Below, piece by piece: positions 40,101 through 52,100 of a stretch of 64,000 nucleotides of DNA (position 1 is its first letter; every line of letters starts with the position of its first letter). The notes under the pieces are model-generated. The model worked only from the letters and a program-made list of their open reading frames with translations. It was not told the DNA's origin and searched no databases. Location: assembly GCA_024362935.1 (NCBI GenBank), contig JANCRA010000010.1, positions 12,516,501-12,580,500 on the forward strand. Direction: 5' to 3'. The translations under genes and the position numbers were made by a program. Origin of the DNA: Setophaga petechia (taxonomy: Eukaryota > Chordata > Aves > Passeriformes > Parulidae).

Positions 40101-43100
40101 CCTGGCCATAAAAACAGCAGCTTTCCCTTGTGCAGCCACACACAGGCTGCCTGTGACATGTCCAGGGATAAATCTGATGTCAAACCTGAGACAGCACAGC
40201 AGCAAAGCATCTCTGTACCCCACCAAGCAGGGACATTGTAGGGAAAAGTAATGAAAGCTGAGCTGCTGGTTTTTAACAACTGCCTCTTCCCACGTTTTCC
40301 ATCAAAGGCATCTCCAATCACCCTTTGGCTCCAGCTTCAGGTTATGTAGTTGTTCTAACTTGTCCCTTTCATTTAGAGAACTTGCAGCATCCTTTGTGCC
40401 AGCTGCTCTATTCAGGGTATCATGCTGCCCTCGTATGGCAGACCCACAAACTGGAGATCTTCAGGCCACTCAGAACAGCTCCTCTGCCCAGCCCATCACA
40501 CTGCCCTGGAAGGGGAAGAGCAGGGGAGAGAACTGCCTGGCTCCCAGCTCACAGCAGGCAAACTGCAGGGCTGCCCACAGGTGTGGGGTGACCCATCTCG
40601 AGCGTGGATTTGTCAGCTAACAGACCCTCTATCCCTGGGTGACATTGTTTCACCCTCCCCTGGGAAAGGGACAGTGCGGATGGCTCGTGTGACACCCAGA
40701 GACACAGAGTAGGGGGTGTTTGTACAGCCATGCACAGCTTGGGGCACTTTTGATGTGTCAGGTGAAGCACATTTTGATTGCTGCCCGTGGATGCTGCAGA
40801 CCATGGGGGAAGAAAAGCACAGGCAGGATGCAGAGAGGATGAAAGCAGCAGCCACAGCTCCCTGCAGCCCTCCTCCCTCTGCCAGAGCAGAGGGATGCCA
40901 GCTGGGCCTCTCTGGTGGAACAGGGACAGCTCATCCCCCACCTGAGAGCTGCGTGGTGGATCTGAGGGAGCAGAAGCACTCACCAAGGGAAAGTGCAGCT
41001 ATGAAGGCCGTGGTGACACTGCTGGCACACAGCACAGCAGCCTGGCTCAGCTCCACAGAGCCCTTGGAGATGGCTCCCAGGATCACAGCAGCCACAGCAG
41101 CCAGCAGCCCCACCACAGTGGCCTGGACCTGGGGAGCAAAGGACAGCTGGTGAGCACTCACCCACATCTGCTCCTGGCAGCCCGGAGGGCAAAGCCTGGC
41201 ACTGATGCTGATTGTTTGGGTGTTTAAACAGCATCCCTGCAAGGCTCCACTAGATCAAAAAAAGAAATCCTGACAAAGTTTGCAGAAAATCTCTGGGGGT
41301 CTGCAAAGGGCAGATAACACTTCAGCAAAGGACACAGAGTCCAGCCCTGGTCAGGACAAAAATGGGCTCCCCATCAGCTCTGCACTCCTGGGAGGCTTGG
41401 AGCTGTGCAGGGAGATAAGGGAAAGCACACAGACACATGCTGCCAGCCCTGAGCTCTTGCCATGTGCAAACTCTAGGCTGGCTCCTGGATTTTAACAAGC
41501 AGAAGGATTGCCTTTACAGGAGGCAGTTTCTCCCATCTCTCCCCTCCTGCCCAAGGCTGATTCCCAAACAGTGCCAGTGAATGACAGGCTTTATCCAAGG
41601 GCTGCTGTGAAACAGGGATTGTGCCACAGCTCCTGCTGCAAAAGGAGTTTTTATTAGTTCAGTTTGTCCACAAAGGCAATGAATGTCCAGATGTGTTTTA
41701 CAGCTAAACTACAAGCTCTGGGGCCACACAGAGCTTTACTGGAGGTCAAGTCCTGGCTCTGCTTGGCTGTGTTGAGGATACCTGACCCAAATCATCAGCT
41801 CTGCATTCAGCACTGCTGGAACAGATGCTGCTGGTCTGCAACAGAGCAACAGAAAAGGGACTTCTGCATCTCCCAGCTGAAGTGACTCACCTGGATAAGG
41901 GCTAAATTGCAGGTGGCCATTTTCCATTGCTTCTGGGCATCATCCATCTGTCCAGTGTTAGCCTAGGAGTCAAGAGAGATACTCTGAAAAGCTGTTCCTG
42001 TGGTACAGGTGGCTGCTGAAGGCAGTTTCACCTGGTCCCTGGGGGAAAGGGGCTGTCAGAGAGAGGCAAATGCAGGTCAACATCTCTCAGCCTTCCCTGC
42101 ACTTCCTTCTTGACACTTTTCCACCAGCCCAGTGACCCAGGGGCATCAGAGGCTCACACTGGAGGTACAGAGGTGTTGCAGGGCATCCAGCTAAAAGTGA
42201 AGTGGGCATCTCCACCACAGCCCACACAGACAAAAAGCTGAACAAATTAAACCATTTTTCGTCCTTTGTTCCCCTTAAATTGCTCTGGTAAGCTGCAATT
42301 TCTCCTGAGGCATAATAAAAAAAAAAAAAAAAAGACCAAAGTAAACAAAATTGCTTAGGGAGATAGAACAGATCAAACACAGAGCAGCAAAAGCTAAAAG
42401 CTGCTGCAGGTTCCAGGAAGCCTCAGTCTGCTCCCCCCAAGGTAGGATTGCTGGGAAGCCCTCAAGGATCAATACCCACAGAAAAGCAATCCAGCACTGG
42501 AGCTGACAGCTGTGAAGCCCTGGCTTTGTCTCCTTCATGTGTCACAGGGCCCCAAATATCAGCAAGTGGCCACCCAGGGATTAATTCACCTTCAAAGTGC
42601 AGATGGAAATTCTCTGTTCCAGTTACAAAATGAGGGCAAACACATTATTTTAATGCTCACACCCCACTAGTTTCTAGTTAGCAGAAAAGGGCATCTCTCG
42701 TACACAGCGTGATTATAAAAATGAAGAATCTCCTGATGTCTCCTGCTAATCACCCCCCTCCCAAAATTAACCAGCCTGTTAACACTCACAGCAGTGGAGA
42801 GCCTGGATGCCAGTGTCATCTCCAGATTTCCCTTCAGGCCAACCAGGGCAGGAACCAGGATGAAAACTTCTGTAATGGTCCGGAACACGTCCCAGTGCTG
42901 CAAGGAAACAGAGGCAGCGACCTCAGGCTGTGCTGCTGCCCAGGCCAGGGCTGCTGCAGCCCAGGAGCTTGTCTCAGCACCTCCAGATGTCCTGGGCACA
43001 CAGATGCTGCCCTGATCCATTCCATGTTTTGCATTTTGGGAGGGAAGGAAGGAATTTTCAGCTTGCAGTATTCTTTCTCATCTTGTGCACAACAAAGCAC

Positions 43101-46100
43101 TGCCCTAATGGGGAAGGATATTTCCGTCTAGGGGCAACAGAAGATTTCGGAAACCCATAAATTAAAACCTTTAAATTTTGGAAACCCATAAATTAAAACC
43201 TCTTTAGCATCAGCCAAGACCAACATTAAAAGTAATTAAGGTTCACGAACCAAATTAAATAAAGCATGTTCTCCATCCTTTGCACTGACACTTGAACCTC
43301 TGTGATTAGAACCTCTGTGACTAGAACCTAGGAACCTCTACTGCCATCCAAACTCATAAGAACAAAACCAAAGATGTAGAAAATGATCTCACAAGAAGTT
43401 GTGTCTGTCTTTTCTTACCAAACTTCAAGTCAAGCATCTAAGACTGGTGGGGGGAGGGAAAGAGATTTTTGATTCTCTTCTCCACCAAGCAGTTCCTAAT
43501 TTTTCCCGTTACCTTTTTCCAGTTAGAGCTGGAAAAAGGTTTTGAATTCAGATATCTCATAAGCCAGAGTGCTGGGCCAATATCTTGGTTGTTGTTGCTC
43601 CTCTGAAGCTGAACTGTACAAAGCTGTTGAACCAGCTGCAACACCAGAGACAATGTGAAAACATAACAAACTTTGTTGACTGACATGTCTTCTCTAATTT
43701 TTGTACCACACAGTGCCTTGGAATAGAGTTTATTCCTCCTCTGTGTTGGCAAAGCCCTGCTGTGGCCAGACAGGTTTAAATCAGGATGGAATCACAGAAC
43801 AGGGCCACTCAGCATGAAGGAAAAGTAACGAGCCCAACATCTAAGAGAATACAAGGAAAAAAGGGGGCTGCAATGAGTCACATCAAAGGTCCATCTAACC
43901 CATCCTTAGCTCTGCCAATAATCCAGTTTGGGTGTGTAAAACAAGAATCCACAAAAATGACAGGTTAATGGGAAAACTCTCCTGTGTATTTTCCAGACTC
44001 TAACTATCAAGGTACTGAGCTGCTGGGGGTTTTCTGCACATTTCCCAGGGCTGAAAGGTTTTCTCCTTCAGGTCCTCATCCAAACTCCCCCCTCCAAGCC
44101 ATGTGCCATCCTGTGGCACAGATTTCCATAATTTAGCTGCACATCACATGAAGATCAATTTGTTCATTCTTTCCAGATTGCCACTGCCTGGTACCCATGG
44201 TGGTCCTGAATTCTGGCACTGGAGGACAAAACAACCCAGTACATCCCTACCCACCTTTTTCACATCCACTGGGGTTCTATAAACCTGAATATCCAGGTGG
44301 TTGGACAGACTCAACAAATGGTGAGACATTCAGCTGCCAGCCTGTTAGGAAATACATACAGGGTGTAATCATAAACACCTGTACAGAGGTGTTTTCTCTG
44401 GCTGTGCCATGGGAAGCTGTGATGGTGTCTGTCTCCTGGGAAGACCTCACAGCTTCCTTCTCAAAGAAGTCAGGATGGATGAACTGGGGCTGAGCCAGCC
44501 CTGAGCATGTGGTGCAAGGCACCTCAGAAGTGCAGATAACAGGCAAAACGTTATTATCAATATAAAAAAGGCACTTTTCCTGGCAGTGGTGGAAACAGGC
44601 ACGTTTCAAAATGTGCAAGGTATGTTACTGTTGCATAAACAACCAACAACACACAAATTGTCCCCTTATTGGGCACACTACAGTTTTGTTTAAATTTGTA
44701 AACATGGAACTTAAATACCTGAGAAAAGCTAGGGGTGGGCATCTCTTTTAAAAATTCATATCCCCCTCTCTCCTCTCTCTTTAATTAAGAATAAATATCC
44801 AAACAGATCTTTGACACCTTCAAAAGAAAGAGGAGAAAACACAGACTTCACAGTCACAATGTAAAACTTCCAATCATTTAAAGCACAGAGGAATGCAGAA
44901 ATTCACACTTAAGACCTTGCACATTTTGCACATAAAAAGACATAAACAGAAAGCAACAGAAAAACTCAACTGTTTGTATTTTATGTGTATGCCACCTTTG
45001 GGAAATATGACTTTGGTATATGTAGGTAAGCTCCAATCCTTGTGACATAATAGATTTTGCAGGTCTCAGGCCATCAGAACAGAAGTTGCAGCACATGAGG
45101 TATGACTTTTTGGGGCTCTGCCTTACATATAATTACACCTGAGAGCTCTGAACAATTAATAATCACACAACTGTACTAATAAAAAAAAAAGCTGACTTAA
45201 TTGCCTCTATTTGAGTCCCATTAGTGACTCACTGAGAGCCTAAGGAAAGATTCTTAATGACTTATACCACAACAGCCAGGGCTCCATTGTGTTAGTGATG
45301 CAGAAATACAGAATAAACAGATGGTGCCTGTGCCATCAACTGGCAGCACTGTCAGCTGGAGGGGTGGCTGAGGGGGGCAGTTTGGAGCCATGCAGGCAGG
45401 GAATACCTGAATGAAGACACCTGGACAAAGCCTAGGAAATATCTGTCCTTTGAGATGGAAACTGGCCTAGAAAGAACAAAAACATTCCACGGAAACCCAC
45501 ACAGGCAGACACAGAGCCAGAAAGAAAAATCTTTCCCACTTCACATTTTCATAATGGAGTTTCAGCTCTAAAACTCAGCTCTGAAGAAGCCTGGTTAATA
45601 ATTGTTTAATAAAAAATCCCATGTTCTAGCCAAAGCAGCTGGATCTGCTCATGGGGTTCCCCAGAGGAAGGGAGGTTATTTATCATGGATGCACTGAGCC
45701 AGCCCCCAGCCTCAGTGCAGCCCCCTCATGTCACAGACATCTTTTATGAAAAATCCTTTCTTTAGGATTTTTTCTCCTGAGAAGCTGAGAGACCTCAAGA
45801 ACAAAATGTAAACAATGATTATCTGCTGCTGTGGAATGCAACAGGTGCATCTGTGATTGGTCTCAGGTGGTTGTTTCTAATTAATGGCCAATCACAGTCC
45901 AGCTGTGAGACAGAGAGTCCCAGCCACAAGCCTTTGTTATTCATTCTTTCTTTTTCTATTCTTAGCTAGCCTTCTGATGAAATCCTTTCTTCTATTCTTT
46001 TAGTATAGTTTTAATATAATGTATACCATAAAATAATAAATCAAGCCTTCTGAAACATGGAGTCAGATCCTCATCTCTTCCCTCATCCTCGGACCCCTGT

Positions 46101-49100
46101 GAACACTGTCACACCCCCAGCCCCAGTGCAGCCCCCAGCCCTAGAGCAGCCCTGCTGCAGCTCCCCACACTGTCCTCACAGACCCAGCCTGTCCTGTTAC
46201 CTCCCAGGACATCCATCTCCCATGGCAGCAGCTCAGATGCCTCAGAGGTTTTCCAGGGCGCTGAACAAGTCAACAGAAAGATCAGAATATCCTAGAGTAC
46301 AAAATGCAAGCCAATTCAAAATCCTTTTCAAAGCTAATCATCTCATGGGCTTTTGTCAACAAAGGACAGAGATATCTTCTATCTGTGACTTTTATTTGGA
46401 CTGTGTCCCACTCCAGTGGTGTGGAAAGGGAAAATGAAAGGGAAGCTTTCCTCCTGAATTCTCTGGTTGGAAATCTGATCAGCCAGCTTCAATAAGATTC
46501 TTCACCTTGCTGTAAAAAAGTGGGCCAAACACTGGCAGGGCCCTGCAAGGGCTCCAGCAGTGCCAGCCAGCCCAGAATCCAGATGGACCAGCAGCCAAGG
46601 ACCACTGGAACAGAGGCAGAAATGTCCAGAAGGAAAAATCTGTGCCTTGCTATCAGCCCTGCAGAGAGACTGCATCCCCTGCACACACAGGAAGGGAAAA
46701 TGGCAAACATCTTCTGCTTTGGGCATCCTCTTCCTACAGCATGGGAGACCCAGGTCTGAGCCCTAGAGTCAACTGGGCTAGATAAATCTCTTCTGTTGAT
46801 TTTTCTCTCAAACAGTAATATGAACAGTTCTTGGTTTCATCCCAGAGCAGATCAGAAACTGCTAATATCCTGAGAAGTTTGATAGGATATAAATGAGCAA
46901 TTTACACTTTGTTCTCTTTACAGCAATATGAGCCCTGCAAAAGACAGCATCAGCTGGACTCACAACACAGAACCAAGTTATTTCAAGATATTTTGAATGT
47001 AATAAAAGAAGGGCAGCAGGATTAAACTTAGTATTATCTATGGTCTAGATACCATCCTTAAGCTTGCCCATATATCTCCCTGTCCAAGGCAAACAGAGTG
47101 TTTTGCAGCAACTACAAATAGGGTAAAACATTCCTTAGCCAGAAGAACCACTAGAAAATGGGCAAACCACAGACTCCTGGACTTGAAAAACCTGTAGTTT
47201 CAGTATGTGAGCCCTCATGCCTGGCAATATGAGTCTCATGGCACCTGGCCTCAAGCAAACAAACTCAGTGTCAGGTTTTAGTTGGACAGGACTGTGAGTT
47301 TCTATCTCTCACACTTGCAGGAAGTTGAAAATCAACAGCTCAAAGACAAAGAAGCACAGAACTATATCCCAAACCTTTAAAGGCTGAGATCTCTGCATTT
47401 TCCCAGCTACTGGTTTTGTTTTTAGCTGTGGGATTGCTGCTACCATGGCAGCTCATCTCACTAACATCTCCCCTGTGCCATCAATGCACTGGGCTCCCTC
47501 CTCTGGGAGCTGAACCCACGGACTGACCATTTCTATTTCAACATACTTCACCAAAATATACACTTCCTGTGGTTGTGGTTTACACCTGACCCCATTTCTA
47601 TGAGTCAAGTGAGCAAATACACAAACTACATTGCACATTGTCATTTAAAGGACAGGTGCAAGGTATGCATACATGGCCTGTGTTTCCCATCAGTCTGGAT
47701 ACAGCTACATTTTTGAACACAGCTCAGTTCTCAGCAAGTGAATTGATTTCTTCTGGGCAAAGACCTGTCCACTCCAAGGTACAGAGTGGGTATGTGCTGT
47801 GTCTTTCTCCTTCTTTGAGACAAATGCTAACTATCAACATATTTTGGGTAGTTTGAGAACTTCTGTAATGCTGCAAGACAGGTCTGTGCCTAAGCACAGC
47901 ACAAGGTGGAGATGACAAACACAGCCCAGAAAGAGCCTGTGCCACTCCAGTTAACCCTTCTTTGATATTCCTTGTGCTCCCTTGAGTTCAACCTCTCTGC
48001 CTTCTTTGTTTCTTCCAGTGCAAGAAAAAAACAAGCAAGGTATTGTCTTTCCAAACATTCAAGTATCCATATTTAGCTCCTCCTGTGGTATTAATGCCAG
48101 AGAATCCAATGTACTCCAGTGAGCTCAGAGTGTAGGATATATCCTTGGGAAACTCTGCCAGCCTTTTGATTTGTAAATCCACCAGCATGAGATGCCCAAA
48201 CAAGATCAAATTTTGCATTTCTATTTGTGCCACCAGCACAAAGGAAAGACGGACGGGACAGATCCTGGTTGGGGGCACAATGCTGTAAATGCTGCAGCAC
48301 TCCCTGGCAGCCAGGGGAAGTCATTCTAAATTTATACCCACCTCAGGAACTGCCCAAGAAGCACTCACTCTGTAGGCAAGACTAATCATTTTATGGCGGC
48401 GTGCCTCTCATCACACTATCTAAATGCTTTCTAGACCAAAGATTATATTAGGTTGTTTGCAAAGAACTGAAAGCATGAACTTGCCTATAAGTAAAACAGG
48501 TAGTTAATAACAACCCTGACCTAGATCTCCTTATCAGCAATTTTTGAAGGAAAGAAATGATATCATGCAACAGGGGAATATGCTGCAGCCTGATCCAGTT
48601 GCTTCACAGGAGTCTCTACCAAAGTATTCAGCTCCAGAGAGAAAAGGGAGCACCCTGTCTAACACACCCAGAGCAGTGCCAGGCAGCCATCTGACAACCC
48701 ACACCACAAGGAACCCAGCTACTGGTCTAAAGGAGGTGGATGGTGTCCCTCCAGCACAGAAAAAGCCTACAGCCATACTGCTGAGTGGCTGCTGCGAGCA
48801 CACTCATTAAAAATAAACAACTCAAACGCTCAAGGTCAGAGCCTTAGCCCACCCTCTCACTCCAAGTTGCCTAATTACAGGTACCTACTTGAACAACATC
48901 CATCAAGAGGCCAGCAGCTACCATTCCCAAGCCAGCCAGGAGGAATGGCACAAAAATCTGGGAGGCAATGGAGAAGGAAGTCTCTGGGAGAAATCCACTG
49001 GCTGACCTGGTCAACTTGCAGGTGAAACCTCTCAGCTTCTTGCCATGGAAGCACAGTTCCAGCTGTAACTGGGTGACCACCATGGTCACACACTGTTACC

Positions 49101-52100
49101 CCATGCTCAGCAGGAAAATGGAGGGAGATCAGGACATGACACAGATCCTCTTTGCAGCTCTCTCCAAAGCCAGAAGGAATGTTTTTCCTCAAACTACAGA
49201 AACTATGCCAAATTCCTTTAGTTTCTTCTCCTCCTAGGAGCACGTCCAGACGATTGCAGCAAGGGTATCCTCCAAAATTGGTTCAGCTGGGTTGAGCCCA
49301 AGTGGCACCAAACTCGATGGACACAATTTCTCTGATTTATATCCAGGGGGGAATTAAAAAAGAGAAGAGAAGATTGTAGAGATGCTTGTGGACGAATAGA
49401 AACGAGCCCACACCCCATTCAGCTCCCACCACTTCGGTAAAAACCAGTAAGACCTGCTCAGGCTACAGCACTGAAAGAGTAACAAGTCACACAAGAATCC
49501 CTCAGCGTGCTCAAACACACTGGTGTCCTTTCTCCTCGGGTTACATTTCTTGTCAGAGCGCGGCACGCGTTTGCTCCGAGGGTTTAATGTGTAAGCTGCT
49601 GCCAACCAGCCCAGCTCCTCGCTCCCACCACAGGCACTGCTGAACTTTCCTCACTGTCCCGAGGCCGAGGAGGTGGGGAATTACCAACCACGATCCATTC
49701 TGCACTTCTCCAAGGTGAAGAAAGGTCAAGCAGAGCAGGAGCCCATGTTTCTCTCAGCTGACGGCGGCGTTACGCAGGTCCTGTCCCCAGGCAGGTGACA
49801 CAGCTGAGCCGGCTGGTGACACAGGATCTGCCCTCCTAGACCCCAACCCCAGGCAGGTGACACAGCTGAGCCTGCTGGTGACACAGGATCTGCCCTCCTA
49901 GACCCCAACCCCAGGCAGGTGACACAGCTGAGCCTGCTGGTGACACAGGATCTGCCCTCCTAGACCCCGGCCCCCCATGTCCGCTCCATGGTGTCCATGG
50001 GACAGAACAATCAGGCTGTGCCAGCTGTACCTCTGAATGACTGGCTCTCAGGGGGAAAAAAAGTTCAGAGAACCAGCCAATAAGCTTCAAAAGCGAGCAC
50101 CCTTATCTGCTGTCATCACTTCAACTTTCTGCTAGTTTGCAAAGGCCGAGATAAGAGTCCTAGCCCAGCTCATTTAAGGTAGCTCTATAATCTCTCTGCA
50201 CAACAGGCAAGGGAGAGAAAGGGCACACTGTGAGATGGTCACCCTTCCCACTCTAAAGTGAAACAAGCTGCTCCTGCATGCTCTTGGGAAGTACTGTCTG
50301 AAAGAGGGGTTCTCACCCCAGAGCTTCATGGTTAAGGAGCCTATACAAGGTTAAAAATCAGAGCTGCACCATGGCTACATACGGCAAAAAAATTTGTATC
50401 CTGCTCCGTAAAGGCTTCAGCTCAAAGTCAGGCATGTAGGGAAAAGAGTCATGGTATTATGCCTGGGCTCCTTTCTAATAATTATTTTGGGCAAACTAAT
50501 TGAATCAGAGGGTCAAAAAGCTTTAAAAACCACCTTTTAGGATGGATCAACCCCTTCCCTCACATTCCCTGCAGAGAGGAAAAGGGTAATGGCTTGTGGA
50601 CTCTGTCCTTGTGACAGGGTCCCCAGCACTGTGGGGGAGTTGGAGGGAACATGACATGCTCGCAGCTAAATTGGGAACTGAGGAAGCTCTCGGCCATTCA
50701 GGCAGTGTTTCTTTGGTCTGAGCTCACACCAGCTGAGGTGACAGAGCAGATCTCCCTGGAAGCAAGGCAGAAAACAAACGGGAGCTGCAGAGGCTCTGTC
50801 CTTCGCTGCTTTCTAGGCTGTTATTTTGGTACAGCCCCTAAAACCTTCTCCACTCCCAGCTGCCTTGGTGTGTACAGTGTCTCCACCACCTAACAATGGT
50901 CCAGTTAGCTGAAAGCTAACAGGAGAGCACATTTCAGCTAATCTAACTGGAAAAAAGTCCCACAATATCTGGAAGAGCCAGGTTAATAAAAATCCTGTAA
51001 TAACCACACATGACCCAGCCTCCGTATACCAGCTGGGAAGAGAGAAATGACAGTATGAAGGCCCAGTTCTAGTTAGTCATTTACAGAGGCTTCAAGGAAA
51101 TAAAACACAATTTCTGGACAAAACTTCTGGACAAAATCATAGGTTTTCCAGTTCTAATAATGTACCTACCTAGTCCCATATGTCACTGTATCAGCTAACT
51201 GGATTGATGACAGGCAGAAGCATTAATGTAAAGGAAATATCAATGAGACTGAATGACTCAAATGACATTAAAAAACAGAGCAGCAACACATCCTGTACTA
51301 AAGCATCAGCCTGACAGGGTTTATGAGTTTATCACGCTCCATCTCTCTCCTTCTAAGCAAGCACCATAAAAAGCCCTCAACCGATAAATCAGTATGCAGA
51401 GAGGTAATTGGTTCAGGTGACCCATGTGTGTACACTGGGACATTTTATTATGCATTTAAGGAGCCTCTGATAAAGAGCCACACCATATTTATCAGCAGAG
51501 AGATGCATCACATTTTCCTGGCAAAGAAATACACCTTATTTGTCCAGACAACATACATCAGGTTTGAGAAGACAGCATTGCTCAACAGTGGGAAAAGGAC
51601 TGTAACTAGCTAGTGAAAAAACTAAAAGAAGACACAACAGCTCATGGCTGTGCCACTCAAGATGGCAAAACCTGGAGAGGTGCACTGCTGCCCTGCTCTG
51701 CACACAGATACATCCTCCTGTTGCCAGCTAGTCAACAAGCAGCACTGCCCTGGAGGAGCCAAAGCAGAAACAGCCTCTTGGGTGAGCCCTGACCCTGACC
51801 TAGATCCCCCATCCACTGGCACAGTACAAAAATCAGAACAGAAAGACAGAAGTTGTCAGAGACCAGAGTTTCATACCTACCTTGTCATCCCTGCAAAGGA
51901 CACAGAAATGTCAGAATGCTCTCACAACGTGCCAGTGCTGGCAGCACTGTCCCAGCACCACAGGCTCACAGGAGAACCTGATGGTGCTTTCCAGGGACTG
52001 CACATCCCAGCTGCTCCAGCACCACCACTCTTGACTCTGGGAGCTCTTTGCTACACCAAGCATGAAGTTTTGTTTCTAACCTTGCTCTTCTCCTCCCCAC

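Noticed and set aside
47988..48278. 96-codon minus-strand frame inside an SLC41A3 intron
   Set aside because: No matching splice sites or family motif; inclusion would not fit the SLC41A3 frame.
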